A stretch of DNA of 64,000 nt, taken from NCBI RefSeq assembly GCF_036588685.1, contig NC_086375.1, positions 44,113,270-44,177,269 on the forward strand, read 5' to 3'. The stretch comes from Mytilus trossulus. Lineage: Eukaryota; Mollusca; Bivalvia; Mytilida; Mytilidae. Positions 1 through 10,700 of this stretch are shown in pieces (within the stretch, counting starts at the first letter, position 1; every line of letters begins with the position of its first letter). The position numbers and the translations under genes were made by a program. The notes under the pieces are model-generated. The model made no database searches, was not told the origin of the DNA, and saw nothing but the letters and a program-made list of their open reading frames with translations.

Positions 1-118
1 CTATAAAGGGCAATAACTCCTAAAGGGGGCAACTGACCATTTCGGTCATGTTGACTTATTTGAAGATCTTACTTTGCCGACATTTATTGCTTTTTACAGT
101 TTATCTCTATCTGTCAAT
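1..118 (+). repeat. Fragment of the gaggctct/ggcc-hairpin interspersed repeat
   Basis: Internal part of the same family seen at 119-845, 929-2181 and 5613-7407, recognisable from the ctataaagggcaataactcc and cggtcatgttgactta boxes. It lacks both family ends and runs straight into the start of the next copy, so it is either cut by the window edge or is an older copy interrupted by a younger one. No coding potential. Confidence 0.75.
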
Positions 119-845
119 AGAGGCTCTAAAGAGCCTGTGTCGCTCACCTTGGTCTATGTGAATATTAAACAAAGGAAGCAGAAAGATTCATGACAAAATT
201 GTGTTTTGGTGATGGTGATGTGTTTGTACATCTTACTTTACTAAACGGTCTTGCTGCTTACAATTATCTCTATCTATAATGAACTTGGCCCAGTAGTTTC
301 ATTGGAAAATGTTAATAAAAATTTACAAATTTTATGAAAATTGTTAAAAATTGACTATAAAGGACAATAACTCCTTAGGGGGTCAATTGACCATTTTGAC
401 TTATTTGTAAATCTTACTTTTCTGAACATTATTGCTGTAAGTGTTTACAGTTTATCTCTATCTATAATAATATTCAAGATAATAACCAAAATAAGAAAAA
501 AATCCTTAAAATTACCGATTCAGGGACAGCAACCCAACAACAGGTTGTGTGTTTCATCTGAAATTTTCAGGGCAGATAGATGATGACCTGATAAACAATT
601 TTATCCCATGTCAGATTTGCTCTGAATGCTTTGGTTTTTGAGTTATAAGATGGCCGGGTCACCGGACACATTTTTTAAACTAGATACCCCAAAGATGATT
701 GTGGCCAAGTTTGGATTTATTTGACCCAGTAGTTTCAGAGGAGAAGATTTTTGTAAAAGTTAACAACGACGACGGACGACGATGAACGACGACGGACGCA
801 AAGTGATGGGAAAAGCTCACTTGGCCCTTTGGGCCAGGTGAGCTA
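119..845 (+). repeat. gaggctct/ggcc-hairpin repeat, copy A
   Basis: Starts at gaggctctaaagagcctg followed by tgtcgctcacctt and ends in a GC-rich hairpin (cttggccctttgggccaggt) and gtgagct. The 5' part carries the same boxes as the other copies. Near the 3' end is a short acgacgacgg run, as in other copies. No open frame of useful length. I know this type only as an abundant non-coding bivalve repeat; its class is not established here. Confidence 0.8.
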
Positions 846-928
846 AAGATGTATACAAACATAACAGAGCGAGGTGGTCATTTATATTTGGAGTATTTTA
901 TGCTTAAAATGATGTATTTTCCAATAAC

Positions 929-2181
929 TAGAGGCTCTAAAGAGCCTGTGTCGCTCACCTTGGTCTATGTGAATATTAAACAAAGGACGCAGATGGATTC
1001 ATGACAAAATTGTGTTTTGGTGATGGTGATGTGTTTGTACATCTAACTTTACTAAACATTCTTGCTGCTTACATCTATTTTTATCTATAATGAATTTGGT
1101 CCAGTAGATTCAGTAGAAAATGTTAGTAAAAAGTTTACAAATTTTAATGAAAATTGTTAAAAATTGACTATAAAGGACAATAACTCCTTAGGGGGTCGGT
1201 TGACCATTTTGGTCATGTTGACTGATTTGTAAATCTAACTTTGCTGAACATTATTGCTGTTTACAGTTTATCTCTATCTATAATAATATTCAAGATAACC
1301 AAAAACAGCAAAATTTCACTCAAATTACAAATTCAGGGGCAGCAACCCAACAACAGATTGTCAGATTCATCTGAAAATTTCAGGGTAGATAGATTTAGAC
1401 CTGATAAACAATTGAACCCCATGTCAGATTGCTCTAAAAGCTATGGTTTTTGAGTTATAATCCAAAAACTGCATTTGACCCCTATGTTCTATTTTTAGCC
1501 ATGGTGGCCATCTTGGTTGATTGGCCGGGTCACGCCAAAGATTTTTTAAACTAGATACCCCAATAATGATTTTTGCCGAGATTGGTTTAATTTGGCCTTA
1601 GAGTTTCAGAGAAGATTTTTGTAAAAGATAACTAAGATTTACGAAAAATGGTTAAAAATTGACTATAAAGGGCAATAACTCATAAAGGGGTCAACTGATC
1701 ATTTTGGTCATGTTGACTTATTTGTAAATCTTACTTTGCTGAACATTATTGCTGTTAACAGTTTAACTCTATCTATAATAATATTCAAGATAATAAGCAA
1801 AAAAAGCAAAATTTCCCTAAAATTACCAATTTAGCAACCCAACAACGAGTTGTCCGATTCATCTGAAAATTTCAGGGTAGATAAATTTAGACAATTTTAC
1901 CCCGTCAGATTTGCTCTGAATGCTTTGGTTTTGGAGTTATAAGCCAAAAACTGCATTTTACCCCTATGTTCTATTTTTAGCCATGGCGGCCATCTTGGTT
2001 GGTTGGACGGGTCACGCCACACATTTTTTAAACTAGATACCCCAATGATAATTGCAGCCAAGTTTGATTAAATTTGGCTCAGTAGTTTCAGAGGAGATCT
2101 TTTTTGTAAAAGTTAACGACGACAGATGATGGACACAAAGTGATGAGAAAAGCTCACTTGGCCTTTTAGGGTAGGTGAGCT
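929..2181 (+). repeat. gaggctct/ggcc-hairpin repeat, copy B (two internal units)
   Basis: Same start and end boxes as copy A, but the inner unit of about 500 bp (marked by attgactataaaggacaata and later tagccatggyggccatcttg) occurs twice, at about 1165 and 1655. Copies A, B and C therefore differ in number of internal units (one, two, three). Ends about 155 bp before the antistasin exon. Confidence 0.8.
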
Positions 2182-2336
2182 AGAAAAGGAGGTTACTCCC
2201 TAAATGTCCACTCTCCCCGAATTCGCCACTTGTCAACACTAGTGTTGAATTTGAAGCAGTGATTTAAACTATACACGTTCAAACAATTAGAGTTAAAATG
2301 CTGTACAATACTATAAGCTAATGTGTATACTTTCAG

Positions 2337-2569
2337 ATGCAGTAATATCCCCTGACAGTACTCAGACTACCAAGGTGCCATGTAGACCAGTTTATTGTAG
2401 ATTGTACTGTGTGTATGGGTTCAGAACTGACCCTACAACCGGGTGTCAATACTGTGCATGTAATACACAACCGCCATCTTGTCCACCCGTTTTGTGTAAA
2501 ATGTATTGTGCCAATGGTTTCAAAGTCAATCCAACAACGGGGTGTCAATATTGTGCTTGTCAAGAATAA
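2337..2569 (+). CDS. Antistasin-like cysteine-rich peptide, last exon (partial gene)
   Basis: Terminal exon encoding about 77 residues with two near-identical repeats of the antistasin-like pattern: C-x3-C-x3-C-x3-GF-x5-TGC-x2-C-x-C, each ending TTGCQYCAC. Antistasin domains are known as small disulfide-rich serine protease inhibitors, so a secreted inhibitor or defence peptide is the natural inference. The exon is preceded by a good acceptor (tactttcag, AG at 2335-2336) and enters in phase 1, so an upstream exon, expected to carry the signal peptide, is missing; I found none in 1-2336. The in-frame ATG at 2321 lies inside the intron and polypyrimidine tract, so I do not take it as the start. 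The stop TAA is at 2567-2569. Confidence 0.75.
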
Positions 2570-2586
2570 ACAAGTCCATTGAGACT

Positions 2587-2592
2587 AATAAA
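2587..2592 (+). terminator. Polyadenylation signal AATAAA of the antistasin-like gene
   Basis: Canonical AATAAA 18 bp after the stop codon, followed by a tgtgtgtgtatgg GT-rich stretch that fits a downstream element. A second AATAAA overlaps the stop codon itself (2565-2570). Confidence 0.6.
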
Positions 2593-2629
2593 TCATGTGT
2601 GTGTATGGTTTTCTTTTCTAACTACTAAA

Positions 2630-3639
2630 GTATGGAGACAATCTCATCATGGGGTATGATGACCAATGAGACAACTATCCATCAAATACCATAGAACGAT
2701 GTTGAAAAGAATAAGAAGTTGTGGTAAGATTGCAAATGAGACAATTATTTAACATGGCAAAAGACACCAAACAGGCTTTACCAGTATAAACTAAACCATA
2801 CACTACCACAGATACTGAGTTACAATAATTTTGTATATCTAACTACAGAAACATTTAATGTACAAGTCGAACGAGAGTGCACATGCTGAAATGTTTCCTT
2901 TACTTTATATCATTATTGTTCTGGACAGATATTTGAAAGTGTGTACTATGAAGGCATTACTACAAGCATCACCTAAACTAAACTTTATCAATAACCCATT
3001 TAATTTAAATGAGGTCACGACCAGAGGCAACCGACGTCAGACATGTACAAATAACAATCATACCATACATCAAATATAATTAGGTTATTGATAACTGTAT
3101 CTTAGAAACAGACCATTGAACCTTAAAAAATATGGTATAAGTCAGATGCACACTGCCAGACCAAATGATCACCTTGCAATCATTATATGCATGAAATATA
3201 GTTAACAAATTGTATTGATTTATAAGTGTCTGAGAAACAGACAATGTATTTACATTGTGCCATAGGTCAAATTTATTCTTTCAGTGTATGTTCACTTGTT
3301 TTTGTTATTTTTAAAGTCTTTTGATTAAATTAAAGAATTTCAATTGCATACTTGCTAACTGTCACTATTTGCGAGGGATTTCCCCCATGAAAGCACTCAA
3401 ATGGAAATTTTGTAAGAGCAATTTTGTGTACAATTTTAAACAAATTTTACAATTGCTATAGGCTTTTAATAGTGTAAAGAAGCCAAAAAACAACAACATT
3501 AATTTACATTTGAAGGCCCCAATGAAGGTTTTTTTAGAATTATAAGAAACCACCAAGGGCATTTTGAAAAGTTGGCAGGTATGCAGTTGATATTTTATAG
3601 TGTGTCACTTTCTATGTTGTGATGTTTCTATTATTTCAG
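2630..3639. other. Intergenic stretch, no supported gene
   Basis: Holds a reverse-strand fragment (about 2630-2760) of the dispersed repeat whose tail reads gtctcattggcaatcatacc. The rest is AT-rich unique sequence. The open frames here are short, with no recognisable domain or matching splice sites. Confidence 0.5.
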
Positions 3640-3965
3640 GTTGGGTAAAGGTTGACGCCTATTGAATTATTTAAACCAAATCATTTGTTTGCACCTGTCC
3701 AAGTTAGAAACCTGAAAATTAATGGTTGTCGTTGGTTCATATAGTATTTTTTCCCCTGTTTTTTATAAAGATTAGACTGTTGGTTTTCCCGTTTGAATGG
3801 TTTTACACTAGTCATTTTTGGGGGCCTCTATAGCTTTCTGTTTGGTGCGAGCCAAGGCTATGTGTTAAAACTGTTGTGTTTGACCTATAATGGTTTACTT
3901 TTGCAGATTGTGACTTGGATGGAGAGGTGTCTCATTGGCACTCATACCACATTTTCTTATATATA
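3640..3965 (+). repeat. Dispersed repeat with gagaggtgtctcattggcac tail
   Basis: About 325 bp. Contains ggttgtcgttggttcatata, gttggttttcccgtttgaat and the tail box tctcattggcactcatacca. Related copies or pieces lie at about 2630-2690 (reverse), 35460-35645, 48980-49170 and 49600-49660. It looks SINE-like or like the 3' tail of a longer retroelement; no poly-A or tRNA-type promoter is clear enough to decide. Confidence 0.65.
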
Positions 3966-5278
3966 TTGAGGTCAAGGTCAGATAAACCATTCAGACAAAT
4001 ATGAACGTCTTGAAAACATTATTTCCAAAAACATTAGTGGACCAATGATTTGTATTGTAGTTCTATACAAATCCTTGAGTTGACTTAGAGAAAAAGACCT
4101 AATTACCAAAATGAGTTGAATGTCAGCTAAACCACATATGAGCTTGTTTATATAATAACCATCCTATACCTCTGGTATAGTGATATATAATTTACTCATA
4201 GCATTGGAGAAACTACATTTGCTTTCTATGTTGTTTAAGTTCTGTGTCATGGATGGATATCCCATATTCCTTGTTTTCTTATTTTAATCATGAAAACTTA
4301 ATGTTGACCAAATGAACCATTTTGAAGTCCAGGTTAGGTGAAACAAGCCAGATCCATCTCAAAATTATGTCATATAGCTATATCTAATGTTGCAATTCCC
4401 TCAACCAGAAAGTTATTTAATTAAAGATGTTGGCTATTTTATTATGCTCTTTCAGATGTTATGATCTATAATAATTTATATTTATGCCTTTCCACTCCCC
4501 AAAGTTACCCTCAAATGATGCATGTTAATTATAATTCTGGCTCAATGCCATTAAGTGAAAATATCTCTTATAAAGAGGAATAATTCTAATTGAAGTAGAA
4601 AAAGATAACTTTAACATCCCGAGGATTTAATAGGGTATTTTCTCTGACAGTGTTTTTTTTTTAAAAGATATTAGGCCAAAAAAAAATATATGTTTGTTTA
4701 AGGTTACATCATCAAAATAAATAGGGTAGGTAGGTCAATATTTCCATTTTATTTTTTTGCGCCATGATTTTGAGTTAAGTGGTCCGTCTTGCCGTGGTCT
4801 GAGTTGTCTGTGGGCAGAGTTTACCCGTTTTATTAAATTATTGAATTATTTCCCTTTGTTATTGATTGGGTAAAAAAATGGCGGCAAAAAATGCGGTCAC
4901 ACGAGTCGCGAATTTCCTTAAAGCAGCTAACATATTCATGATTATGAACATTGGGATGTATCAGGCAACACTATCTTCACCGTAAACAGACACATATATT
5001 TTTTTAGCCTTTAATAGTCAATTATTAACATTTAATCTTGTGACTTTTAGACGTAACAGACATGTTGTTTGGTTGTCTGGGACAAATGAAGCAACAACTA
5101 CATTTGCACCGGATACATAAAGGATCATTCTGATTCATGTCAAGTATGGTTGAGTTTGGTTATTTGGTTTCATAAGTGATGATATTTGTTTATATTTAGA
5201 AAGACTGAAGACAATTGAAAGTGTTGCATTATCTCTCATGGTCCATTCAATTAGGTAAGCTAACACGATGAGCAACAT
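3966..5278. other. Intergenic AT-rich DNA, no supported gene
   Basis: No supported exon. A piece starting TTAGGCC plus an A-run at about 4668 matches the end of the Harbinger-like MITE at 55582-56009 but has no convincing partner end. A 35-codon frame at 4878-4985 starts ATGGCGGCA in a CpG-richer patch but has no donor site or recognisable match. Confidence 0.4.
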
Positions 5279-5282
5279 TTAA

Positions 5283-7646
5283 GGAGGCTTGCGGGTCTAT
5301 TAATATTTTTTTTTTATTTAATATAAGATTTCGCTAATTTTTTCTATAAGTGAACTTTATCTTATACCTAATAAATAAATAAAATAAAAAAGGGGGGTCA
5401 CCGATCATTTACGCTCACAATCTGCCTTCGAAAGAAACATACATTTTTCTAAAAGCATTTTTTTTTCTGTTGACTAATAGGAAAAAAAGAGGGAATATGG
5501 AAATAAAAAAACAACCTAATTACAGAAATCACTTAAATTTTTAAATTATTTAGTTAATGTATAGCTTATTTGAAAACAATAATAAAAAATATAGGTCACC
5601 GATGAATAAAACTAGAGGCTCTAAAGAGCCTGTGTCGCTCACCTTGGTATATGTGAATATTAAACAAAGGAAGCAGATGAATTCATGACAAAATTGTGTT
5701 TCGTTGATGGTGATGTGTTTTTAAATCTTACTTTACTAAACAGTCTTGCTGCTCACAATTATCTCTATCTATATTGAAATTGGCCCAGTAGTATCAGTGG
5801 AAATGTTAATTAAAAATTTTAAATTTTATGAAAATTGTTAAAAATTGACTATAAAGGACAATAACTCCTTAGGGGGTCAATTGACCATTTCGGTCATGTT
5901 GACTTATTTGTAGATCCTACTTTGCTGAACATTATTGCTGTTTACAGTTTATCTTTATCTATAATAATATTCAAGATAATAACCAAAAACAGCAAAATTT
6001 CCTTAAAATTACCGATTCACGGGCAGCAACCCAACAACAGGTTGTCAGATTCATCTTCCAATTACAGGGCAGATAGATATTGATCTGATAAACAAATTCA
6101 CCCCAAGTCAGATTGCTCTAAATGCTTTGGTTTTGAGTTATAAGCCAAAAACTGCATTTTACCCCTATGTTCTATTTTTAGCCTTTGTGGCCATCTTGGT
6201 TGGTTGACCTGGTCACGCCACACATTTTTTAAACTAGATACCCCAAAGATGATTGTTGCCAAGTTTGGATTAATTTGGCCCAGTAGTTTCAGAGGAGAAG
6301 ATTTTTGTAAAGATAACTAAGATTTACGAAAAAATGGTTAAAAATTGACTATAAAGGGCAATAACTCCTAAACAGGTCAACTGACCATTTCGGTCATGTT
6401 GACTTGTTTGTAGATAATACTTTGTTGAACATTATTGCTGTTTACAGTTTATCTCTATCTATAATAATATTCAAGATAAAAACCAAAAACAGCAAAATTT
6501 CCTTAAAATTACCAATTCAGTAGCAGCAACCCAACAACCAATTGACTGATTCATCTGAAAATTTCAGGGCAGATAGATCTTGACCTGATAAACATTTTTA
6601 TCTCATGTCAAATTTCCTCAAAAGGTTTTGGTTTTTGAGTTATATGCCAAAAACTGCATTTTACCCCTATGTTCTATTTTTAGCCGTGGCGGCCATCTTG
6701 GTTGGTTGACCAGGTCACGCCACACATTTTTTAAACTAGATACCCCAATGATGATTGTGGCCAAGTTTGGATTAACTTGGCCCAGTAGTTTCAGAGGAGA
6801 AGATTTTTGTAAAAGATTACTTTAATTTACGAAAAATGGTTAAAAATTTACTATAAAGGGCAATAACTCCTAAACGGGTCAACTGACCATTTTGGTCATG
6901 TTGACTTATTTGTAGATCTTACTTTGCTGAACATTATTGCTGTCTACAGTTTATCTCTATCTATAATAATATTCAAGATAAAAACCAAAAACAGCAAAAT
7001 TTCCTTAAAATTACCAATTCAGGGGCAGCAACCCAACAACCAATTGACCTATTCATCTGAAAATTTCAGGGCAGATAGATCTTGACCTGATAAACATATT
7101 TACCCCAAGTCAGATTTGCTCTAAATGCTTTGGTTTTTGAGTTATAAGCAAAAAACTGCATTTTACCCCTATGTTCTATTTTTAGCCCTGGCGGCCATCT
7201 TGGTTGGTTGACCGGGTCACGCCACACATTTTTTAAACTAGATACCCCAATGATGATTGTGGCCAAGTTTGGTTTGATTTGGCCCAGTAGTTTCAGAGGA
7301 GAAGATTTTTGTAAAAGTTAACGACGACGGACGACAGACGACAGACGCCGGACGCCGGACGCAAAGTGATGGGAAAAGCTCACTTGGCCCTTCGGGCCAG
7401 GTGAGCTAAAAAGATATTTCAATTTTACTGCCACAAAATAGTATTTTTGCACCAAAGGGAGATAATTTGGAGCTTTTTCAATGATATAAACATTTTAAAA
7501 GTCATCTGGGCCCAAACCAAATCGATTTTTTTTGTTAATTTTTGTATCTTATCATAAAGTAATAGCTAATAGTGTAATAAATAAAATTTGTTATGAAAAA
7601 ACAAATGTTTAATTGTTTGCTGAAATTTTTGTACCCGCAAGCCTCC
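5283..7646. mobile_element. piggyBac-like non-autonomous element, TTAA-flanked
   Basis: Ends are perfect 14-bp inverted repeats, GGAGGCTTGCGGGT at 5283 and ACCCGCAAGCCTCC ending at 7646. Both are flanked by TTAA (5279-5282 and 7647-7650), the signature target duplication of piggyBac and a few other superfamilies. There is no transposase frame; most of the interior is the unrelated repeat at 5613-7407, which must have inserted later. Without it the element is about 570 bp. The right end lies about 75 bp beyond the ZRSR2 stop codon, within or next to its 3' UTR. Confidence 0.75.
5613..7407 (+). repeat. gaggctct/ggcc-hairpin repeat, copy C (three internal units)
   Basis: Longest forward copy. 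Starts gaggctctaaagagcctgtg and ends ttggcccttcgggccaggtg then agct. Units of about 500 bp repeat at roughly 5840, 6340 and 6840 (marker attgactataaagggcaata). A cgacggacgacagacgacag run precedes the terminal hairpin. Nested inside the TTAA-flanked element. Confidence 0.85.
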
Positions 7647-7704
7647 TTAAAGCAGTTTTTATCCTGTATCATTGTAATTGATCTATCATTTTAAGATTTA
7701 TCAT

Positions 7705-7710
7705 TTTATT
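7705..7710 (-). terminator. Possible polyadenylation signal of ZRSR2
   Basis: AATAAA on the minus strand (tttatt on plus) about 10 bp after the stop codon. That is close to the stop, so a more distal signal may be the one used, but past 7646 the sequence is transposon. Confidence 0.35.
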
Positions 7711-7720
7711 TTTTATACAT

Positions 7721-10700
7721 TCATTCAACAGAGACAGGCTGTTCACTATCCTCTTTACTAAGACTAGTCTCTTCATCTATGCCTATTTCACCATTTGAGG
7801 CAGTCTTAATAGAACTTTTGTCTGATCCAGAATGTTTCTTGCTCTTTTTATGCTTGTGCTTCTTTTTCTTATTTGAATGTCTACTTGGCGATCTAGAGGT
7901 TGATCTACTCCTTGAAAAACTCCTCGACTTAGAAAGTTTTTGTTTTGACACTTGGCGTACACTTCTGTCTTTAGAAATTGCCTTTGACTGAGACCTTGAC
8001 CTTGATCTTGAGTATCTATTTCTTTCTCTCTCTCTTGATCGTGATTTTTCATAATTCTTCCTTTTTGAATAATGACTTGAACTCCTTTCAATAGATTTTC
8101 TTTTAGATCTTGATCTAGACCTTGATCTTGAATATCTTTTACCCCTTGAATGTGACCTTGAGTGTCTATCTCTTGACCTTGATCTGGAATGTCTATGAGA
8201 TCTTGATCTATATTTGCTTCTTGACCTATGGTCATCTTGAAACCGATCTCTGGAGTATGAGTGTCTGTCATGTGATCTTTTATAAGGTGATCTTGATCTT
8301 GATCTATTAGATCTGCTTGATCTCTGACTTCTTATCGATCTATTATAAGAATTATTTTGAGGTTTATCATACTCCCAGAATTCATTCCTTGGATTCTTAA
8401 ACACGTGTAAAAAGTTACAGTTCCTTCCCTTTGGACATCTTCCTCGTCCAAACAGTCCTAAAAATAGGCAAATTTAAAAATTAGATTATTTTCCTATTCA
8501 TGTCTGTTAAGTTTTGTTTCAAGTTAATTAAAACAGCAGAAATTGTTGTTCAACTTCTTCATATTTAGAAAAAATGCAAATTATACAATATGCATAGGAA
8601 AATCCCAGTACCAATCTGATTTAATGTACATGTGAAAGATGTGGTATATAGATTCATTCTATTTATATGTAAACTAAAAAAATAATGCAGTAAATGTCAC
8701 CCTGATTGTTCTTCTACATTTTCTATCGTCCCATCTTGCATTAAATGTGGAATGTGTCCATGGGACATGGATGATGCCCCTGCTTGCATATCATAAATAA
8801 AGTTATAAAGGAACATAATTGAAAAACAGTAAAAGTTACAATACTTGATTTGAGTTTTGAGGTAATAAGCATTGTATATTATTTGGTAGAGGTAAGCTAA
8901 AGTTCAAGAATGAAAACAAAACCATTTGTAAAGGGGCATAACTCTAGAACATTCATAGTGACGCCACCAAAATTCAAACTTGATTTGGGTTTTGTACTAA
9001 TAAGCACTTTGTTTAAGTTTCATTACAATTGGTAGAGGCAAACTAAAGTTAAAGAACAGAAACCAACTTTGGGACGTACAGACAGAAAAGGATATAATTT
9101 AATACCCGATCTGCAAAAAATATTGAAATCATTTTCAAAAACAATTATAAGATTAAAATCAATAGATTCAAAAAGAACACATCCCTGAAAATCAAACAAC
9201 AAGAATGGTCCATAGTACACAGATGCCCAATCTGCACTATCATTTTCTATGTTCAGTGGACCGTGAAAATTGGATAAAAACTCTTTTTTGGCATTAAAAT
9301 TAGAAATATTATAACATAGGGAACATGTGTATTAAGTTTTAAACTTATTTGACTTCAACTTCATCAAAAACTAAATGGAACCAAATAGTTCATTTGACAG
9401 AAGAACGGACAAACAAACGAATGCACAGACCAGAAAACATAATGCTCTGGCCGATAAATGGGGCATTAAAAACAAAATTAAGACTTTACCACATATGGCT
9501 GATTTCCATGATTTGATTAAAACTGGCTCACAGCTGATCTGTTTACTAGCATAGAAACGACCATTCATCTTAACCATTGCAGCAAGAGCCTCTTCATCGC
9601 TGAAAAAGAAAAACATTTTTATACTGATAGGGAAATAAAATTGTATGTAATTGATTTGAATAAAATCCAAATAGGCAAATAAATGAGGTGAGCTTACATT
9701 GTTGACCACACCATCAAACTTTTTATGGTTCATTTTTTTATGAAGTTCCTTGTTAATGTTATGTTTTCAGACAGCTGGACATTAGGCCATCATCCATCAT
9801 CATGTATCCCACATTTCCTCAGAGATGTGGTTCATAATTACAGTACACTATTTAACAATGTATAACCAAAAGTATAATCCTTTATGCACATATTATATGG
9901 TATATTAAGGTTTATGTAGGTGTGTTTTATTTTCCTTCATTAAAAATAATATAATCCATGAAACAATACCTTGCAGATTGTATGTATATTTCCTCTGAGA
10001 TATGATGTATTGTTACAGCACAATACGGTAACAATTTCTTTGTAGAATAAACCAAAAATTATCTCCCTTTACACACATTTTATATTGAGTATTAAAGTTT
10101 ATGTCTTTTTGTTTTATTTCATTGCATCAAAACTAGTAATTATATCCATGTAACAGTACATTGTGAATTATATGTATACATTTACTCTGAGATTTGGATA
10201 ATAGTAACAGCTACTGTAACAATGCTTTTAACAAATCATACCAAAATTATCTCCCTTTACACACAATTTATAAGGTGTGTTAAGATATATGCTAATTTTT
10301 TTTTATTCAATTTCATCAAAAAAATTAATTTATATCCATGTAATAGTACCTTGCAAATTGTATGTATACATTTCCTCAGAGATGTGGATAATATTTACAG
10401 CCATGGTAACAATGCTTCAAACAAATCATTCCAGATTATCTCCCTTTACATATATTTTAAATAGTACTTTGAATGTTTATACCCATTTTTTTATCTTATT
10501 TTATTTCATAAAAATAAGAATTATAGCTATGTTATAGTACCTTGCAAATTGTATGTATACATTTCCTCTGAGATGTGGTTCATAATTACAGCACACCTTA
10601 ACCTGTACGACCTTCCCAACAGCTTTAAATTCTGGTACAATGTCATCATAAAAATCTCGAAAATTATTGTACAATTCTCCTTCTTCATATTCTAAGATTA

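Noticed and set aside
2321..2336. ATG at 2321 as the start of the antistasin-like protein
   Set aside because: It lies in the polypyrimidine tract and AG acceptor of an intron. No signal peptide results, whereas the acceptor at 2335-2336 explains the exon.
4878..4985. 35-codon frame starting ATGGCGGCA in a CpG-richer patch, possibly a first exon
   Set aside because: No GT donor keeps it open and it matches nothing I recognise.
7783..8271. 162-codon minus-strand frame rich in Asp/Gln/Ile
   Set aside because: Frame shadow of the Arg/Ser-coding tail of ZRSR2, whose repeat-like codons leave other frames open.
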